From contig JAUVCN010000007.1 of NCBI GenBank assembly GCA_030595715.1, positions 1 through 48,161 of the forward strand: 48,161 bases of DNA. The letters are read 5' to 3'. The position numbers and the translations under genes were made by a program. The notes below the pieces were generated by a model, which saw only the letters and a program-made list of their open reading frames with translations, searched no databases and was not told where the DNA came from. This stretch comes from Thermoplasmatales archaeon. GTDB taxonomy: Archaea; Thermoplasmatota; Penumbrarchaeia; Penumbrarchaeales; Penumbrarchaeaceae. Below are positions 26,018-35,704 of the stretch, piece by piece; position 1 is the stretch's first letter; each line of letters begins with the position of its first letter.

Positions 26018-29000
26018 ATGCGGTCAAGCTGGATACCCGTCATGCTCATTGTAGCTCTGTTGATGGCAATATTTCCGATAACCATTCCCGATGATGTTGA
26101 TGCGGCCCAAAGTGGTGATTACCCCGCAAATTACAACATGCAGGACTATGAACCCAGTGCCGAAGAGCAGTGGGACCTTGATGTGACCCAGACATCAGAT
26201 GGCAGGTTTTTCGCCGTATGGGCAGATAGCAGATTGCTCTATTCTGACATCAGATCCTCGAAATCCCAGAATGGCACTGTTTGGGGCGACGGATTGCCCA
26301 ATAACGATCAGATCGTCAACAGTGATACTGGAGGTGGAAATGATCATTGGCATCCATCCATCACAAATGATGATCGACCGAGATTGTACACCATCTGGCT
26401 GGACAATGGAGGGGACGACACTCGATTGATGTTATCCACATCCAATAACAGCGGTGCCCTGTGGGCCCCCATGGTCCAGATCACCGCAGTGACGGGAAAG
26501 ATATCAGAACCCTGGATAAGATGGTCCCCGACCGTTGGTCTGGTGATAGTCTATGTTCTCGAACGTTCAAGGAACGAGACCGGACCGATGCAACGAGACA
26601 TCATGTTCACAAGGTCAACAGATGACGGAGAGACATTCTCTACACCTATCGTTCTCAATGATGATGATACGGATGAGGACCAGCTCCATCCGAAATTGAC
26701 CGTGTCGGAAATGGGCCGGGTGGCCGTCGCATGGGAAGATTATCGAAATGGTGATTCCATATCGAGAAGGAACAGCGATATCTTCGCGATCGTTACCGAC
26801 AATGGTATATCATTCTCCTCGAACTTCCGGGTCGGAGCTCCGGATGATGAACAACAGCAGCTTCCTGACCTCGCTTTTTCACAAAATGGCGACCTGATCG
26901 TAGTATGGCAGGAATCCACACTCAGTGGATGGAGAATAAAATATTCCATAGGATGGTCATCTCCGGGATCACTCGACATGAACCTGAGCGAAGACCATTT
27001 CGGCGTTGCGAACAATATTACACGAAAGGACCAATTCAAACCCAAGGTGGATTACATAAGAGGATCGTTCGCCATTGCCTGGACAGAGATAGATACAATG
27101 GATTTCTATCTTATCCGGACCGGATATATCTCGAGGGCGGGAGAGATCGTCTCCGGAGATCATATCGTGGACAATACCATCGATCTCGGTAAGTTCATCA
27201 ATGACCCTGATATCTACATCGCAGAGATGGTGAAAGAAACCGTTGCAGTGATCGGATCGGACCAGAAGACGCAGGTTTTCTGGTTGGATCGAAGGACGGA
27301 TCCGAACCCCTCCAATGATATCAAGGAGGACTCTGATCCTTATACGGCAACGGCCAGACATGATTTGTCCATGCCATTGGGTCCAAAGAAACTGCAGGCA
27401 AGTGTCAATTCCGTTTCATGGGGAGAGGCGACGATCTCATGGGAGAGGTCCCCGGATATCGAGTTCAAGGGTTACTACCTTACCATTGGAAAAGGATCGA
27501 ACCCCGACCTGCCGGATGAGAGATTGAACGATGGTTCCATATTGAAAAGAACTGAAACGGCATTCACTTTCAAGAACCTGGAACCTGAGACAGAGTACCA
27601 GGTGAGATTGATGACCCTCGATCGAATGGGACAGAGATCGGATTCGAATCCTGTAACTTTCACCACCGGTTCGAACGGTAGACCTTCCTTCTTTTTCTCC
27701 GAGCCGAATGGCGTCAGTGATGCATCAGATGAGGGATTTCTGATATCCTGGGAATGCTCGGACCCCGAAGAGATCGCAACGTTCACACTTCACTATGATA
27801 CGGATCTCGATCCCGATGGTCAGGTATTCCTCTATTCCGGAACAACTGCCGATGATAACGGCTTTGGAAGTTTTCACTGGAACACTTCAAGTCTGACACC
27901 GGGAGGATATACCATCAATGCAACGATCGATGATGGTGTGAACGATCCGTTAACGGTCCACTCACCAGCAGTGATCGTCACTCACAGGACCATTGTCCTC
28001 GATCATCCACGTGTCATGAGCGTCAGCGTTGATGGTGGAAAGGTAACCGCCCACGCTGATGCAAAGGTTCGGGTCACATTCTCCAAGCCGATATCCCAGG
28101 TCTCCATTACGGAAGATACTGTATTCGTCCTCGATCCGATGAACATCAGGGTGGAGGGAACCATTTCAATGACCGGAACTGAAACCATGACCTGGTATCC
28201 TGATGGGAGATTGGAGCTAGGATCAGAATATCGTTTGATCCTGAGGTCTGACATCAAGGACCTTGAAGGCCTGGAACTTGATGGTCAGAACATCGGCCAA
28301 CCTTCGGGATATGAATTCTCCATCATCACGAGGTCTGCCGCAGGAATACCTGAGGTCAGGAAATGGGCTCCACAGGGACCAGGGGTTCCTTTGAGGCCCA
28401 TGATAGAGGTGCTGTTCGACATTCCCATGTCCCCCTCATCCTTCAGTGAAGATGCCATGTCCCTCATGGGCCCCGATGGAGAAGAGGTTCTGCTGGATAG
28501 CACGGTCGACGAGGATGGTTTCTCGTTCGTTGCAACGACGCGTAGGCCATTGAAAGAGAACTCCACCTACACCATGAACCTGTCAACAGGTCTGATATCC
28601 TTGAAGGGACAGAGGATAGATGGAGGATTTGAATGGAGCTTCACTACCGGAGCCCCGGACATGTCCAAGGATTCGGATAATGATCAGGTCCCGGACGACC
28701 TGGACATTTTCCCGAACGATCCCATGGAATCCCGTGATACGGACAATGATATGATAGGTGACAATACCGACCTTGACGACGATGGTGACGGAATGAGTGA
28801 CATATGGGAAGAACAATATGGACTGGACCCACTCAACGGAAAGGATGCGGACCTGGACCCGGATGGGGACGGGAAAACGAACCTGGAAGAATTCAGAGCT
28901 GGATCCAACCCAATATCCAGGGTCGACGATAACAGTTCACTTACAACTTTTCTTCTTGTGGTGGTGATCGGTCTACTTATCGTTCTGATACTGGCAGGAT

Positions 29001-29068
29001 ATGCTATCTTCCAGAGGAATAAATTCAGTGAGGAAAGGGCTCACAGACATTTCTTCCAGGAAGAATGA
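26018..29068 (+). CDS. Large surface protein with sialidase-like propeller, Fn3 and Asp-rich anchor
   Basis: About 1016 residues; ATG 26018 follows GGAAGGTG and opens a signal peptide (MRSSWIPVMLIVALLMAI). The N-terminal part (about 26180-27360) has Asp-box-like loops (STDDGETFSTP, SNNSGALWAP) as in BNR/sialidase propellers, though catalytic sialidase residues are not evident. An Fn3 domain (about 27380-27665), an Ig-like domain and two Big_5-like domains (about 28000-28650) follow. The Asp-rich type-3-like module (28660-28905: DSDNDQVPDD, DDDGDGMSD, DPDGDGKTNLEEF) precedes one membrane helix (28945-29005) and a short tail with HRHF. Carbohydrate binding or adhesion is likely but unproven. 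Probably a separate transcription unit. Confidence 0.8.
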   Translation: MRSSWIPVMLIVALLMAIFPITIPDDVDAAQSGDYPANYNMQDYEPSAEEQWDLDVTQTSDGRFFAVWADSRLLYSDIRSSKSQNGTVWGDGLPNNDQIVNSDTGGGNDHWHPSITNDDRPRLYTIWLDNGGDDTRLMLSTSNNSGALWAPMVQITAVTGKISEPWIRWSPTVGLVIVYVLERSRNETGPMQRDIMFTRSTDDGETFSTPIVLNDDDTDEDQLHPKLTVSEMGRVAVAWEDYRNGDSISRRNSDIFAIVTDNGISFSSNFRVGAPDDEQQQLPDLAFSQNGDLIVVWQESTLSGWRIKYSIGWSSPGSLDMNLSEDHFGVANNITRKDQFKPKVDYIRGSFAIAWTEIDTMDFYLIRTGYISRAGEIVSGDHIVDNTIDLGKFINDPDIYIAEMVKETVAVIGSDQKTQVFWLDRRTDPNPSNDIKEDSDPYTATARHDLSMPLGPKKLQASVNSVSWGEATISWERSPDIEFKGYYLTIGKGSNPDLPDERLNDGSILKRTETAFTFKNLEPETEYQVRLMTLDRMGQRSDSNPVTFTTGSNGRPSFFFSEPNGVSDASDEGFLISWECSDPEEIATFTLHYDTDLDPDGQVFLYSGTTADDNGFGSFHWNTSSLTPGGYTINATIDDGVNDPLTVHSPAVIVTHRTIVLDHPRVMSVSVDGGKVTAHADAKVRVTFSKPISQVSITEDTVFVLDPMNIRVEGTISMTGTETMTWYPDGRLELGSEYRLILRSDIKDLEGLELDGQNIGQPSGYEFSIITRSAAGIPEVRKWAPQGPGVPLRPMIEVLFDIPMSPSSFSEDAMSLMGPDGEEVLLDSTVDEDGFSFVATTRRPLKENSTYTMNLSTGLISLKGQRIDGGFEWSFTTGAPDMSKDSDNDQVPDDLDIFPNDPMESRDTDNDMIGDNTDLDDDGDGMSDIWEEQYGLDPLNGKDADLDPDGDGKTNLEEFRAGSNPISRVDDNSSLTTFLLVVVIGLLIVLILAGYAIFQRNKFSEERAHRHFFQEE

Positions 29069-29090
29069 TCACTGATAGGCCCAGACAACC

Positions 29091-29160
29091 TTATATACAA
29101 GGTATACGACCAACCGGAAAACTATTCATATGCCATTCCAATAATGACCTATCGGTCATT
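29091..29160 (+). promoter_or_regulatory. TATA box and leader hairpin of surface protein
   Basis: TTATATAC at 29091-29098 predicts a start near 29121 and a leader of about 66 bases. Within the leader AATGACC (29143-29149), loop TATC, GGTCATT (29154-29160) form a perfect 7-bp hairpin 16 bases before the GGTGG ribosome site. Confidence 0.45.
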
Positions 29161-29186
29161 TCCCTCGGAAGAGACAGGTGGTAGCC

Positions 29187-32100
29187 ATGTCCAAAACAAC
29201 ATTTGCTGTTCTTACCGTCATTATACTCACACTATCTGCGATCCCGTTCTTCGCATCCAGTGAGGCGTCCAAGTCAGACAAGGACAATGATGGATACTGG
29301 TATGTGGATGGCAATGATCCAGAACCCATCCTGAAGACCGATTATATTCAGGTCAACACAGATCCGGCCGCGGTTGGAAGGGATACCTTAAGTTACCAGG
29401 CAGTGGTCCAGGCAGATCTGGGTTTCAACTTCAACTATTATGGTCAAAACTATGACAAGATCTACATCGGATCGTATGGTGCGATGTCCTTCGTGGAGTC
29501 AACAGGATTATCCCGTTCACCGTCCAAAACTATGCCTTCTGGAGCATCACCAAGAGGAGTGATAGCAGTTCATTGGTCATGGTACCACTGTCAATCCAAT
29601 GATAAGAGTAGACTATTCACCCTTCAGAAGGAAGTTGACGGAGAGAAGGCCTTCATCGTTGAATGGAATCCTACGAGCGGAGGCAGGTTCCAGGCTATCC
29701 TCTATTCAGGTGGAATGATCAAGTTCCAATACAGTTCCGTGCCTAGTGCTCCGGTCGGATCATATACAACAATAGGAATCGAGAAACCAGATGGGATGAC
29801 AGGTCTCGTCATTGCAAACTCCGTTCGCAGGACCATACCTCTGTTCAAACTTCCGCATGCCATCGCATTTGTGAAGGATGAGGTGAAGGTCAAGGATGTG
29901 GACCTGGTAAATGGGGATGGAAAACGCGGCGACACTATCTTTGCCGGATCAAAACCATACCATTTCCAGGTGGAAGCAACTCATTCCGGAGGAGCTGAGA
30001 AGATGTCGAACATCCTTCTGACCCTGGGGTCCCTTCACGGTCAGGAGAACATCAAGTTCATCTATTATCACAAGAACAAGACCTTCGATCAATTGAGTGG
30101 AATGAACCATGCACAGATCAACCATGATCTTTCAACGTTCGATCAGAACAACGATTATCTCACAGTGGATTTCATGGTGGATTTCAAGATCGAATACCCA
30201 AGTCAGGACATGCGAAATGTTACTGGAAGGGCGGTTGGAAAATCAGCAGTTCCAGATGAAATGGACATTGGAGAACTATATTGGGTCGAGACAGAGGTGG
30301 AATGGGACCCAATGGACCTTTACGTTTTCCGAACATCCGATAATAGGGCATTGAGAGATAACGATTATGTTGCAGGTGAGGAGAACATCAAGTTCACCGG
30401 GATCAAGGTCGTCTATGAAAGCTCCGATGTGCAACCTCCTCCAACAATGTTCAGCCTGGAGATAACTGATAATTTCAACACGAAGAGGGTAACCTACATC
30501 CAGCAAGGAGGAATGCTTGATTCAACATGGATCTCGGTGGATCAATCAACATTGATGACCTGGACCTTCGAGGTAGTTGGATTCCCAAAATTCTCAATGC
30601 TTTCAGACCCGTTCGAGTTCAATCTCAAGGTGGATATCGATCGACCGGACGAGGTTCAGTCCATCTCCATACATGCTGATTCCAAGGACGACCCTCCAGC
30701 ATTGAATGACAATGATGGCAAGGTGTTCGTAATATGGGAAGAAGCTCAGGATGGTGGGTCTGGGATAGGATCTTACTTGATCAAAGCCGAAGCTGAGGAT
30801 TATTTGATCGAGAAGACAGTTGGATCCCATGTGACCTGGACAGAATTGGGGCAGCAGATAGGAAAGGGATTGCCAGAGGGAACCATCAACATCTCCGTCA
30901 CACCTGTTGACGATGTAGGTAACATTGGCCCCGCAAATTGGGCTTTCTTCCAGATCGATCTTACAGGACCCACCTATGAGGTCATCGATCCGGCGATCGG
31001 TGAATGGGCACTTAGCCTGAGACCGGACATCAAGGTGAGGATTGTAGATGAATTGACAGGGATCCAGGGAGAGAGCCTGGATTACAGGGTCTCGAAGGAT
31101 GGAGGATATACATTCGATGACTGGCGGAGCTTCTACTATTTCGGGAGCGAGAACGATCTGATCCGAACCATCAAGCCAGATCTCTGGGAAGGAAAAGGTA
31201 ACATCTTGGAATTCAGGGGGCGTGATGTTGCAAATTCAACAGAAACAAGGTCCGAAATGATACCCATCTGGGTGGACGCGAACCTCCCTTACATAGGAAT
31301 GAGCGAACCAGAGGTCGACGAGAACGGAACCACGGTCCATTGGCTCCGGAATATAGAAGAACCCTTGAGGATCAAGATCCATGATTGGAAGGGGTCCGGT
31401 ATAGATCCGAACAGGATCTCGTATAGATATTCAAAGAACGGAGGGGAGGCTTTTTCGGCAGATATCCCTCTTGAGGGGGAAGGATACAATAACTCCCATG
31501 GAATCTTTGAGTACTCGTTCACCCTGAGTAAGGATTGGGACCAGGGAAGAGATAACATCCTGGTCGTGGATGTATATGATAAGGTCGGAAGGAACACCAC
31601 GAAGACCTTCAGGATCAAATTCGACATGATACCGGAGATCACCCTGTTATCACCATTACCGACCTTGAAGCTCTACGACAATGAGACCGTTCCATTCTTC
31701 ATGCTTGTGAACGATCCGGACGGTGGAGAGGATATCACCATCAAATGGTTATCCAATATCGATGGTGAGATAGGTGCGGGACAGAAACTTGACGTATACC
31801 TCTCGGCAGGCGATCATATCATTCAGGTGACCATTTATGATGGCGTTTACAGGGTCAACAAGATATTCACCATAACCGTTCATGCTTCTATACTTGATGA
31901 CCCTCGCTACAAGGATTCGGACGGGGATGGTATGAACGACAGCTATGAGAAGGCATACGGGTTGAATCCATTGGCCGATGACTCGAAGAACGATCTTGAT
32001 GGTGATGGGCACTCCAACATCGAAGAATATTATGCAAATACCGATCCAACAGAGAATAACCATTACCCGGGTTCCGAGATCTTCGATGATCGTTTTCCCC

Positions 32101-32303
32101 TGCTGCCCCTCATCCTACTTATCATAGCCCTTTTGGTCTTAATTGGATCGGGTGTACTTCTCGTCAGGGAAGCAAACAAGTCCAAGGCGGTAAATGTGAT
32201 GGCGCCACCGATAATACCAGCTCCATCGTTGCCGATGGGATATCAACAGGATCGTCAGATCTCACAGGGTCCCGAACTACAGGCCCTTCCCCCATCAAGA
32301 TAA
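29187..32303 (+). CDS. Large surface protein with Fn3/Ig domains and Asp-rich anchor
   Basis: About 1038 residues; ATG 29187 follows GGTGG and opens a signal peptide. The N-terminal globular part (about 29340-29865: LGFNFNYYGQNYDKIYIGSY, VEWNP) resembles nidogen/NIDO-like or PKD-associated sheets. Ig-like and Fn3-like domains follow (about 29880-31880). The calcium-type module (31914-32052: DSDGDGMNDSYEKAYGLNP, DLDGDGHSNIEEYY) precedes one membrane helix (about 32095-32163) and a short Pro-rich tail. It shares the plan of the neighbour at 26018, but the ectodomains differ, so it is not a simple recent duplicate. Sequons are frequent. Role unknown. Confidence 0.8.
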   Translation: MSKTTFAVLTVIILTLSAIPFFASSEASKSDKDNDGYWYVDGNDPEPILKTDYIQVNTDPAAVGRDTLSYQAVVQADLGFNFNYYGQNYDKIYIGSYGAMSFVESTGLSRSPSKTMPSGASPRGVIAVHWSWYHCQSNDKSRLFTLQKEVDGEKAFIVEWNPTSGGRFQAILYSGGMIKFQYSSVPSAPVGSYTTIGIEKPDGMTGLVIANSVRRTIPLFKLPHAIAFVKDEVKVKDVDLVNGDGKRGDTIFAGSKPYHFQVEATHSGGAEKMSNILLTLGSLHGQENIKFIYYHKNKTFDQLSGMNHAQINHDLSTFDQNNDYLTVDFMVDFKIEYPSQDMRNVTGRAVGKSAVPDEMDIGELYWVETEVEWDPMDLYVFRTSDNRALRDNDYVAGEENIKFTGIKVVYESSDVQPPPTMFSLEITDNFNTKRVTYIQQGGMLDSTWISVDQSTLMTWTFEVVGFPKFSMLSDPFEFNLKVDIDRPDEVQSISIHADSKDDPPALNDNDGKVFVIWEEAQDGGSGIGSYLIKAEAEDYLIEKTVGSHVTWTELGQQIGKGLPEGTINISVTPVDDVGNIGPANWAFFQIDLTGPTYEVIDPAIGEWALSLRPDIKVRIVDELTGIQGESLDYRVSKDGGYTFDDWRSFYYFGSENDLIRTIKPDLWEGKGNILEFRGRDVANSTETRSEMIPIWVDANLPYIGMSEPEVDENGTTVHWLRNIEEPLRIKIHDWKGSGIDPNRISYRYSKNGGEAFSADIPLEGEGYNNSHGIFEYSFTLSKDWDQGRDNILVVDVYDKVGRNTTKTFRIKFDMIPEITLLSPLPTLKLYDNETVPFFMLVNDPDGGEDITIKWLSNIDGEIGAGQKLDVYLSAGDHIIQVTIYDGVYRVNKIFTITVHASILDDPRYKDSDGDGMNDSYEKAYGLNPLADDSKNDLDGDGHSNIEEYYANTDPTENNHYPGSEIFDDRFPLLPLILLIIALLVLIGSGVLLVREANKSKAVNVMAPPIIPAPSLPMGYQQDRQISQGPELQALPPSR

Positions 32304-32327
32304 AAGTAGGACCCAATAGGTGCAAGA

Positions 32328-32936
32328 TCAATATCGTTTCTCATTTATCTTCCTGGTGTAGACCCTGACGATCTTACGGGCCTCCACTGGCGATCCCTCT
32401 CTGTAGATCATCTTACCCATGATCTTTATCTTGGTAATAACAACCTTGTTCTTTCCAAGTTCTATCAGATCGCCAACCGCAAACTCCTTCTCGGGTGCTG
32501 CCTCGATCCTTTCCGATCTTGTGTTGGCTCCCTGGACGATAGCGATCTTGAGGTCAACGGAATCAAAGGTCTTCAACCATAGGCAATCCACCTCGGATGC
32601 CTCTGCTTTATGCAATCTCTTTCCATTTGACTCCATCGATGTAACTATAATATTATGATCATCCCAGATCAGTTCGTCACCTACTTTGATCCCTTCCTTT
32701 GGAAAGAATTCAATGGATGTCTTCTCGGATTGGGCACCTGTGGATATGATGGAAGTTACATTGATCGGTTTCTCAACATCAATATAGGCCTTACGAATGG
32801 ATTTGCAGGGAACGCATTGAACGGTACCATCGAATCCAGCTTCCGTACTGGGTCCAAGTTTCCCCTTCAGGATCCGGTGTGGGGTCTCCTCATCACAAAG
32901 ATCGCAGAACATATAGATAACAGAACCCTCGGCCAT
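32328..32936 (-). CDS. HVO_0476 family zinc-finger protein
   Basis: A 202-residue archaeal protein with an N-terminal CDLCDEETPHRIL zinc knuckle paired with VQCVPCKS, then two similar beta-barrel-like domains (IKVGDELIWDDHNIIVTSME and FAVGDLIELGKNKVVITKIK). This is the layout of the HVO_0476/COG1326 family, of unknown function and probably nucleic-acid associated. The TATA box on the minus strand gives a leaderless start at 32936. It shares a short bidirectional promoter with larE. Confidence 0.85.
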   Translation of the reverse strand: MAEGSVIYMFCDLCDEETPHRILKGKLGPSTEAGFDGTVQCVPCKSIRKAYIDVEKPINVTSIISTGAQSEKTSIEFFPKEGIKVGDELIWDDHNIIVTSMESNGKRLHKAEASEVDCLWLKTFDSVDLKIAIVQGANTRSERIEAAPEKEFAVGDLIELGKNKVVITKIKIMGKMIYREGSPVEARKIVRVYTRKINEKRY

Positions 32937-32959
32937 GGGGGCGCAGTGAAGGATTCTCT

Positions 32960-32990
32960 ATTTATAATATGTCATTGAGAAACTTAAAAT
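32960..32990. promoter_or_regulatory. Back-to-back TATA boxes, HVO_0476 gene and larE
   Basis: On the minus strand TTATAAAT (32960-32967) and on the plus strand CTTAAAAT (32983-32990) are each centred about 27 bases before their start codons (32936 and 33014). The centres are only 23 bases apart, so the two pre-initiation complexes could interfere. Confidence 0.6.
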
Positions 32991-33013
32991 CCATTCAGTT
33001 GTTCTCATGATCA

Positions 33014-33808
33014 ATGGTTCTATTCGAGAAGCTCAAGGAAAATATCAGGGGAAAAGGCCCTCTGGCCGTTGCTTTCTCCGGTGGGGTCGATAGCACACTT
33101 GTTGCACTTGCAGGAAAACATGTACTTGGAAATAATATCCTTGGAATAATGCTGGTGAACCCAACAATACCCATATACGAGAGGGAGATCGCTGCAAGGG
33201 TTGCGGAAGAGATCGATTTGAAAATGGATGTGATCGAGATCGACGTGATGGAGAAAACCGATTTCATATCCAATACTAGGGACAGATGTGGAAACTGCAG
33301 AGAAATGACGATGCCCATATTGATGGACCATGCCAGAGATAATGGATTTGATACGGTGGCAGATGGAGCAAACCTCGATGATCTGGGTGACTACAGGCCC
33401 GGTCACGAGGTATCGACCAGATTGGGTATCTGGCATCCATTGATAGAGACCGGCATGGGCAAGGAAAATGTAAGGGATATCCTGAAAAGAGAAGGGATAT
33501 CCGTGGCAGATCGTCCATCAACCCCATGTCTTGCAACCAGGATCCCCTTTTTTCAGATGATCACAAAGGAGAAACTATCCATTATCGATGAGTGTGAAGG
33601 AACCCTCAGAAACCTTGGATTCAGGGATATCAGAATGAGGCTGCACGAGAACATCAACGGAGGATTGATCGGTGTACTGGAGTTAGACGATCCTCGATCA
33701 GCAATGGATAGATGGGAAGAGATAATGGATAGACTTCCGTCAATTCCGGTCTTCTTGGATCCAAAAGGTTACAGGCAGGGAGCCATGAACTTGCTTAACG
33801 GCCCATAA
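33014..33808 (+). CDS. larE: LarE-like ATP-dependent sulfur transferase
   Basis: A 264-residue PP-loop enzyme with SGGVDST near residue 22. LarE adenylates a pyridinium carboxylate and inserts sulfur when making the nickel-pincer cofactor of lactate racemase. Cys residues at 92 and 95 (DRCGNC) and at 172 (STPCLATR) match the three-Cys pattern of iron-sulfur-type LarE, which can act catalytically, rather than forms with one sacrificial Cys. No larB, larC or larA is visible here, so the partner pathway may be elsewhere or the enzyme may serve another sulfur transfer. The start is leaderless by the TATA box. Confidence 0.85.
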   Translation: MVLFEKLKENIRGKGPLAVAFSGGVDSTLVALAGKHVLGNNILGIMLVNPTIPIYEREIAARVAEEIDLKMDVIEIDVMEKTDFISNTRDRCGNCREMTMPILMDHARDNGFDTVADGANLDDLGDYRPGHEVSTRLGIWHPLIETGMGKENVRDILKREGISVADRPSTPCLATRIPFFQMITKEKLSIIDECEGTLRNLGFRDIRMRLHENINGGLIGVLELDDPRSAMDRWEEIMDRLPSIPVFLDPKGYRQGAMNLLNGP

Positions 33809-33881
33809 GGTTTATATTAGACCCCCCTTTCACGTATCTCAAACCGCCCTTCCAGTTCATGCGGTCAGAAGGTGAAATAAG

Positions 33882-34052
33882 ATGATGACCCGATTCGAGA
33901 GAGCAAGGGTCCTAGGGGCCAGGACACTTCAGCTTAGCCTCGGAGCTCCCCCATTGGTGAAATCCGATGAGGTTGACCCATTGAAGATCGCACAGCAGGA
34001 AATGGAGAAGGGAATTATTCCTTTGACAGTTAAAAGGACCCAGGAGAAGTGA
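33882..34052 (+). CDS. rpoK: DNA-directed RNA polymerase subunit K
   Basis: A 56-residue homologue of eukaryotic Rpb6 and bacterial omega. It shows [19 protein letters not shown] and [19 protein letters not shown], the two hallmark segments that contact the large subunits. Two adjacent ATGs (33882, 33885) follow GGTGA at 33870-33874. A TATA-like TTTATATT sits just after the larE stop. It lies four bases upstream of rps2 in the familiar archaeal rpoK-rps2-memo order. Confidence 0.93.
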   Translation: MMTRFERARVLGARTLQLSLGAPPLVKSDEVDPLKIAQQEMEKGIIPLTVKRTQEK

Positions 34053-34056
34053 ATCC

Positions 34057-34671
34057 ATGAGCGAAAATCAGAATGCCCAGGACCTGTTGATAGATGAGGA
34101 CGTTTACCTCACATCCGGAGTCCACATCGGGACACAACAGAAGAGCGCGGACATGAAGGAGTTCATATTCAAGGTCAGGTCCGATGGTCTCTATGTCCTT
34201 GATATCAAGAAGACAGACGAAAGGATCAGGGTCGCAGCCAAGATGATCGCTGGATTCTCACCCAATGAGGTCCTGATAGTATCTGCAAGGCAGTATGGCC
34301 AGAGACCTGTGAGGGAATTCTCCAACAAGATCGGATGTGGTGCATTCCCAGGAAGGTTCGTCCCGGGAACACTTACAAACCCGACACTTGACCTCTACAA
34401 GGAACCCAGGGTCCTTATCGTTACAGACCCGGCAGCGGATCAACAGGCTCTCAAGGAGGCAGTGAAGTCCAGGATACCTATCATCGGTCTCTGTGATGCT
34501 AACAACGAGACAAAATATGTGGATCTGATCATACCGGCCAACAACAAGGGAAGAAGGTCCCTTGCCCTGGTCTACTGGTTGCTTACCAGAGAGGTCCTGA
34601 AGAACAAGGGGCTCATAGAATCAAACTCTGATTTCAAGGAAGAGATCAAGGATTTCGAAGCGACCCTCTGA
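34057..34671 (+). CDS. rps2: Ribosomal protein S2
   Basis: A 204-residue small-subunit protein with the archaeal/eukaryal S2 (uS2/SA-type) pattern: YLTSGVHIGTQQKSADMKEF, a VSARQYGQRPVREFS segment, RFVPGTLTNP, and VTDPAADQQALKEA with IPIIGLCDANN near the C-terminal half. No extended tail is present. GTGA at the end of rpoK serves as a ribosome site, and the two genes are almost certainly co-transcribed. Confidence 0.95.
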   Translation: MSENQNAQDLLIDEDVYLTSGVHIGTQQKSADMKEFIFKVRSDGLYVLDIKKTDERIRVAAKMIAGFSPNEVLIVSARQYGQRPVREFSNKIGCGAFPGRFVPGTLTNPTLDLYKEPRVLIVTDPAADQQALKEAVKSRIPIIGLCDANNETKYVDLIIPANNKGRRSLALVYWLLTREVLKNKGLIESNSDFKEEIKDFEATL

Positions 34672-34694
34672 TCACCATTTCCTCAGAAAGGATT

Positions 34695-35606
34695 ATGGAC
34701 CCCCAGGTAAATACCATCACCATGAGGGAACCGGCCGTTGCAGGAATGTTCTATTCCGGAACAGAAAGGGGTCTGAAGAAGGAACTTCTCAGCTGCTTCA
34801 AATTGGGACCAGGAAGGAACACCACCGGGCAGGGAAGAAAAGTATTGGGGCTCGTTTCCCCTCATGCAGGTTATTCATATTCAGGACCCACTGCCGCCCA
34901 CGGGTTCATTGCTGCAGCAGACGGAGGCCTACCTTCCAGCGTTATCGTGATAGGACCGAATCACACGGGACTGGGAAAGGAGATCGGTGTTTCAAGGGAA
35001 GATTTCAGAACCCCCCTGGGGATCGTCAGGAACGATCACGAACTTTTCGATGCAATCGGCAGCGATCATGATGAACTTTCCCACCTCAGAGAACACTCGA
35101 TGGAAGTGCAGCTGCCGTTCCTGCAGTATCTATCAAAGGATATCCGGCAGGTCTGTATCTCCATGGGTCATCCAATGTCCGTTGGGAGTGGGATGACCAA
35201 GGAGGAAGCTACATTGGCCCAGGCAGAAAGGGTTGGGAAAATGGCATCTGCAGCGATCAGAAAAGTGAAAAGGGATGTCCTAATAGTTGCCTCTTCGGAC
35301 TTCACACATTGCGGACCAAATTATGGTTATCAGATACCTCCCGGTATGAATGCTGGAGAGTTTGCGAGTTCACGGGATGAACCTGTTATCGAGAGGATCC
35401 TCCAGCATGATATGTTGGGAGCACTTCAGAAGAAGAAAGAACTTGGAACAACAGCCTGTGGAATGGGCCCCATCCTCGCAATGATGATGGCGGTGTCGGA
35501 TCTGGGGGAGACAAACGCTGACCTGCTGAACTACACGACATCATATGACGTTTCACCATCCCACAGTGCCGTGGGTTATGCATCGATCGCATTTTTCAAA
35601 AAATGA
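34695..35606 (+). CDS. MEMO1-family protein (AmmeMemoRadiSam system protein B)
   Basis: A 303-residue protein of the Memo family, related to non-haem iron dioxygenases. Conserved His/Asp positions appear in LVSPHAGYSYSG, VIGPNHTG, REHSMEVQLPFLQ and IVASSDFTHCG, as in MEMO1. In some archaea Memo acts with AMMECR1 and a radical SAM protein; neither lies nearby. It is 23 bases after rps2, the usual archaeal position. The start is the ATG after AAAGGA; a second ATG at 34722 would begin at MREPAVAGMFY, the common family start. Confidence 0.9.
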   Translation: MDPQVNTITMREPAVAGMFYSGTERGLKKELLSCFKLGPGRNTTGQGRKVLGLVSPHAGYSYSGPTAAHGFIAAADGGLPSSVIVIGPNHTGLGKEIGVSREDFRTPLGIVRNDHELFDAIGSDHDELSHLREHSMEVQLPFLQYLSKDIRQVCISMGHPMSVGSGMTKEEATLAQAERVGKMASAAIRKVKRDVLIVASSDFTHCGPNYGYQIPPGMNAGEFASSRDEPVIERILQHDMLGALQKKKELGTTACGMGPILAMMMAVSDLGETNADLLNYTTSYDVSPSHSAVGYASIAFFKK

Positions 35607-35704
35607 ACCTGATGTTGTCCTTTATCGGGCTATATGGATCGGAGATTTAAAAAATGGTTCCTAATTAAAATATCATGAGACCATATTCCGCCCGGAGGCA
35701 GGGA

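Noticed and set aside
26180-27360. Active sialidase in the surface protein at 26018
   Set aside because: Asp-box-like loops are present, but no arginine triad or other catalytic pattern could be identified, so only a propeller-like fold is suggested.
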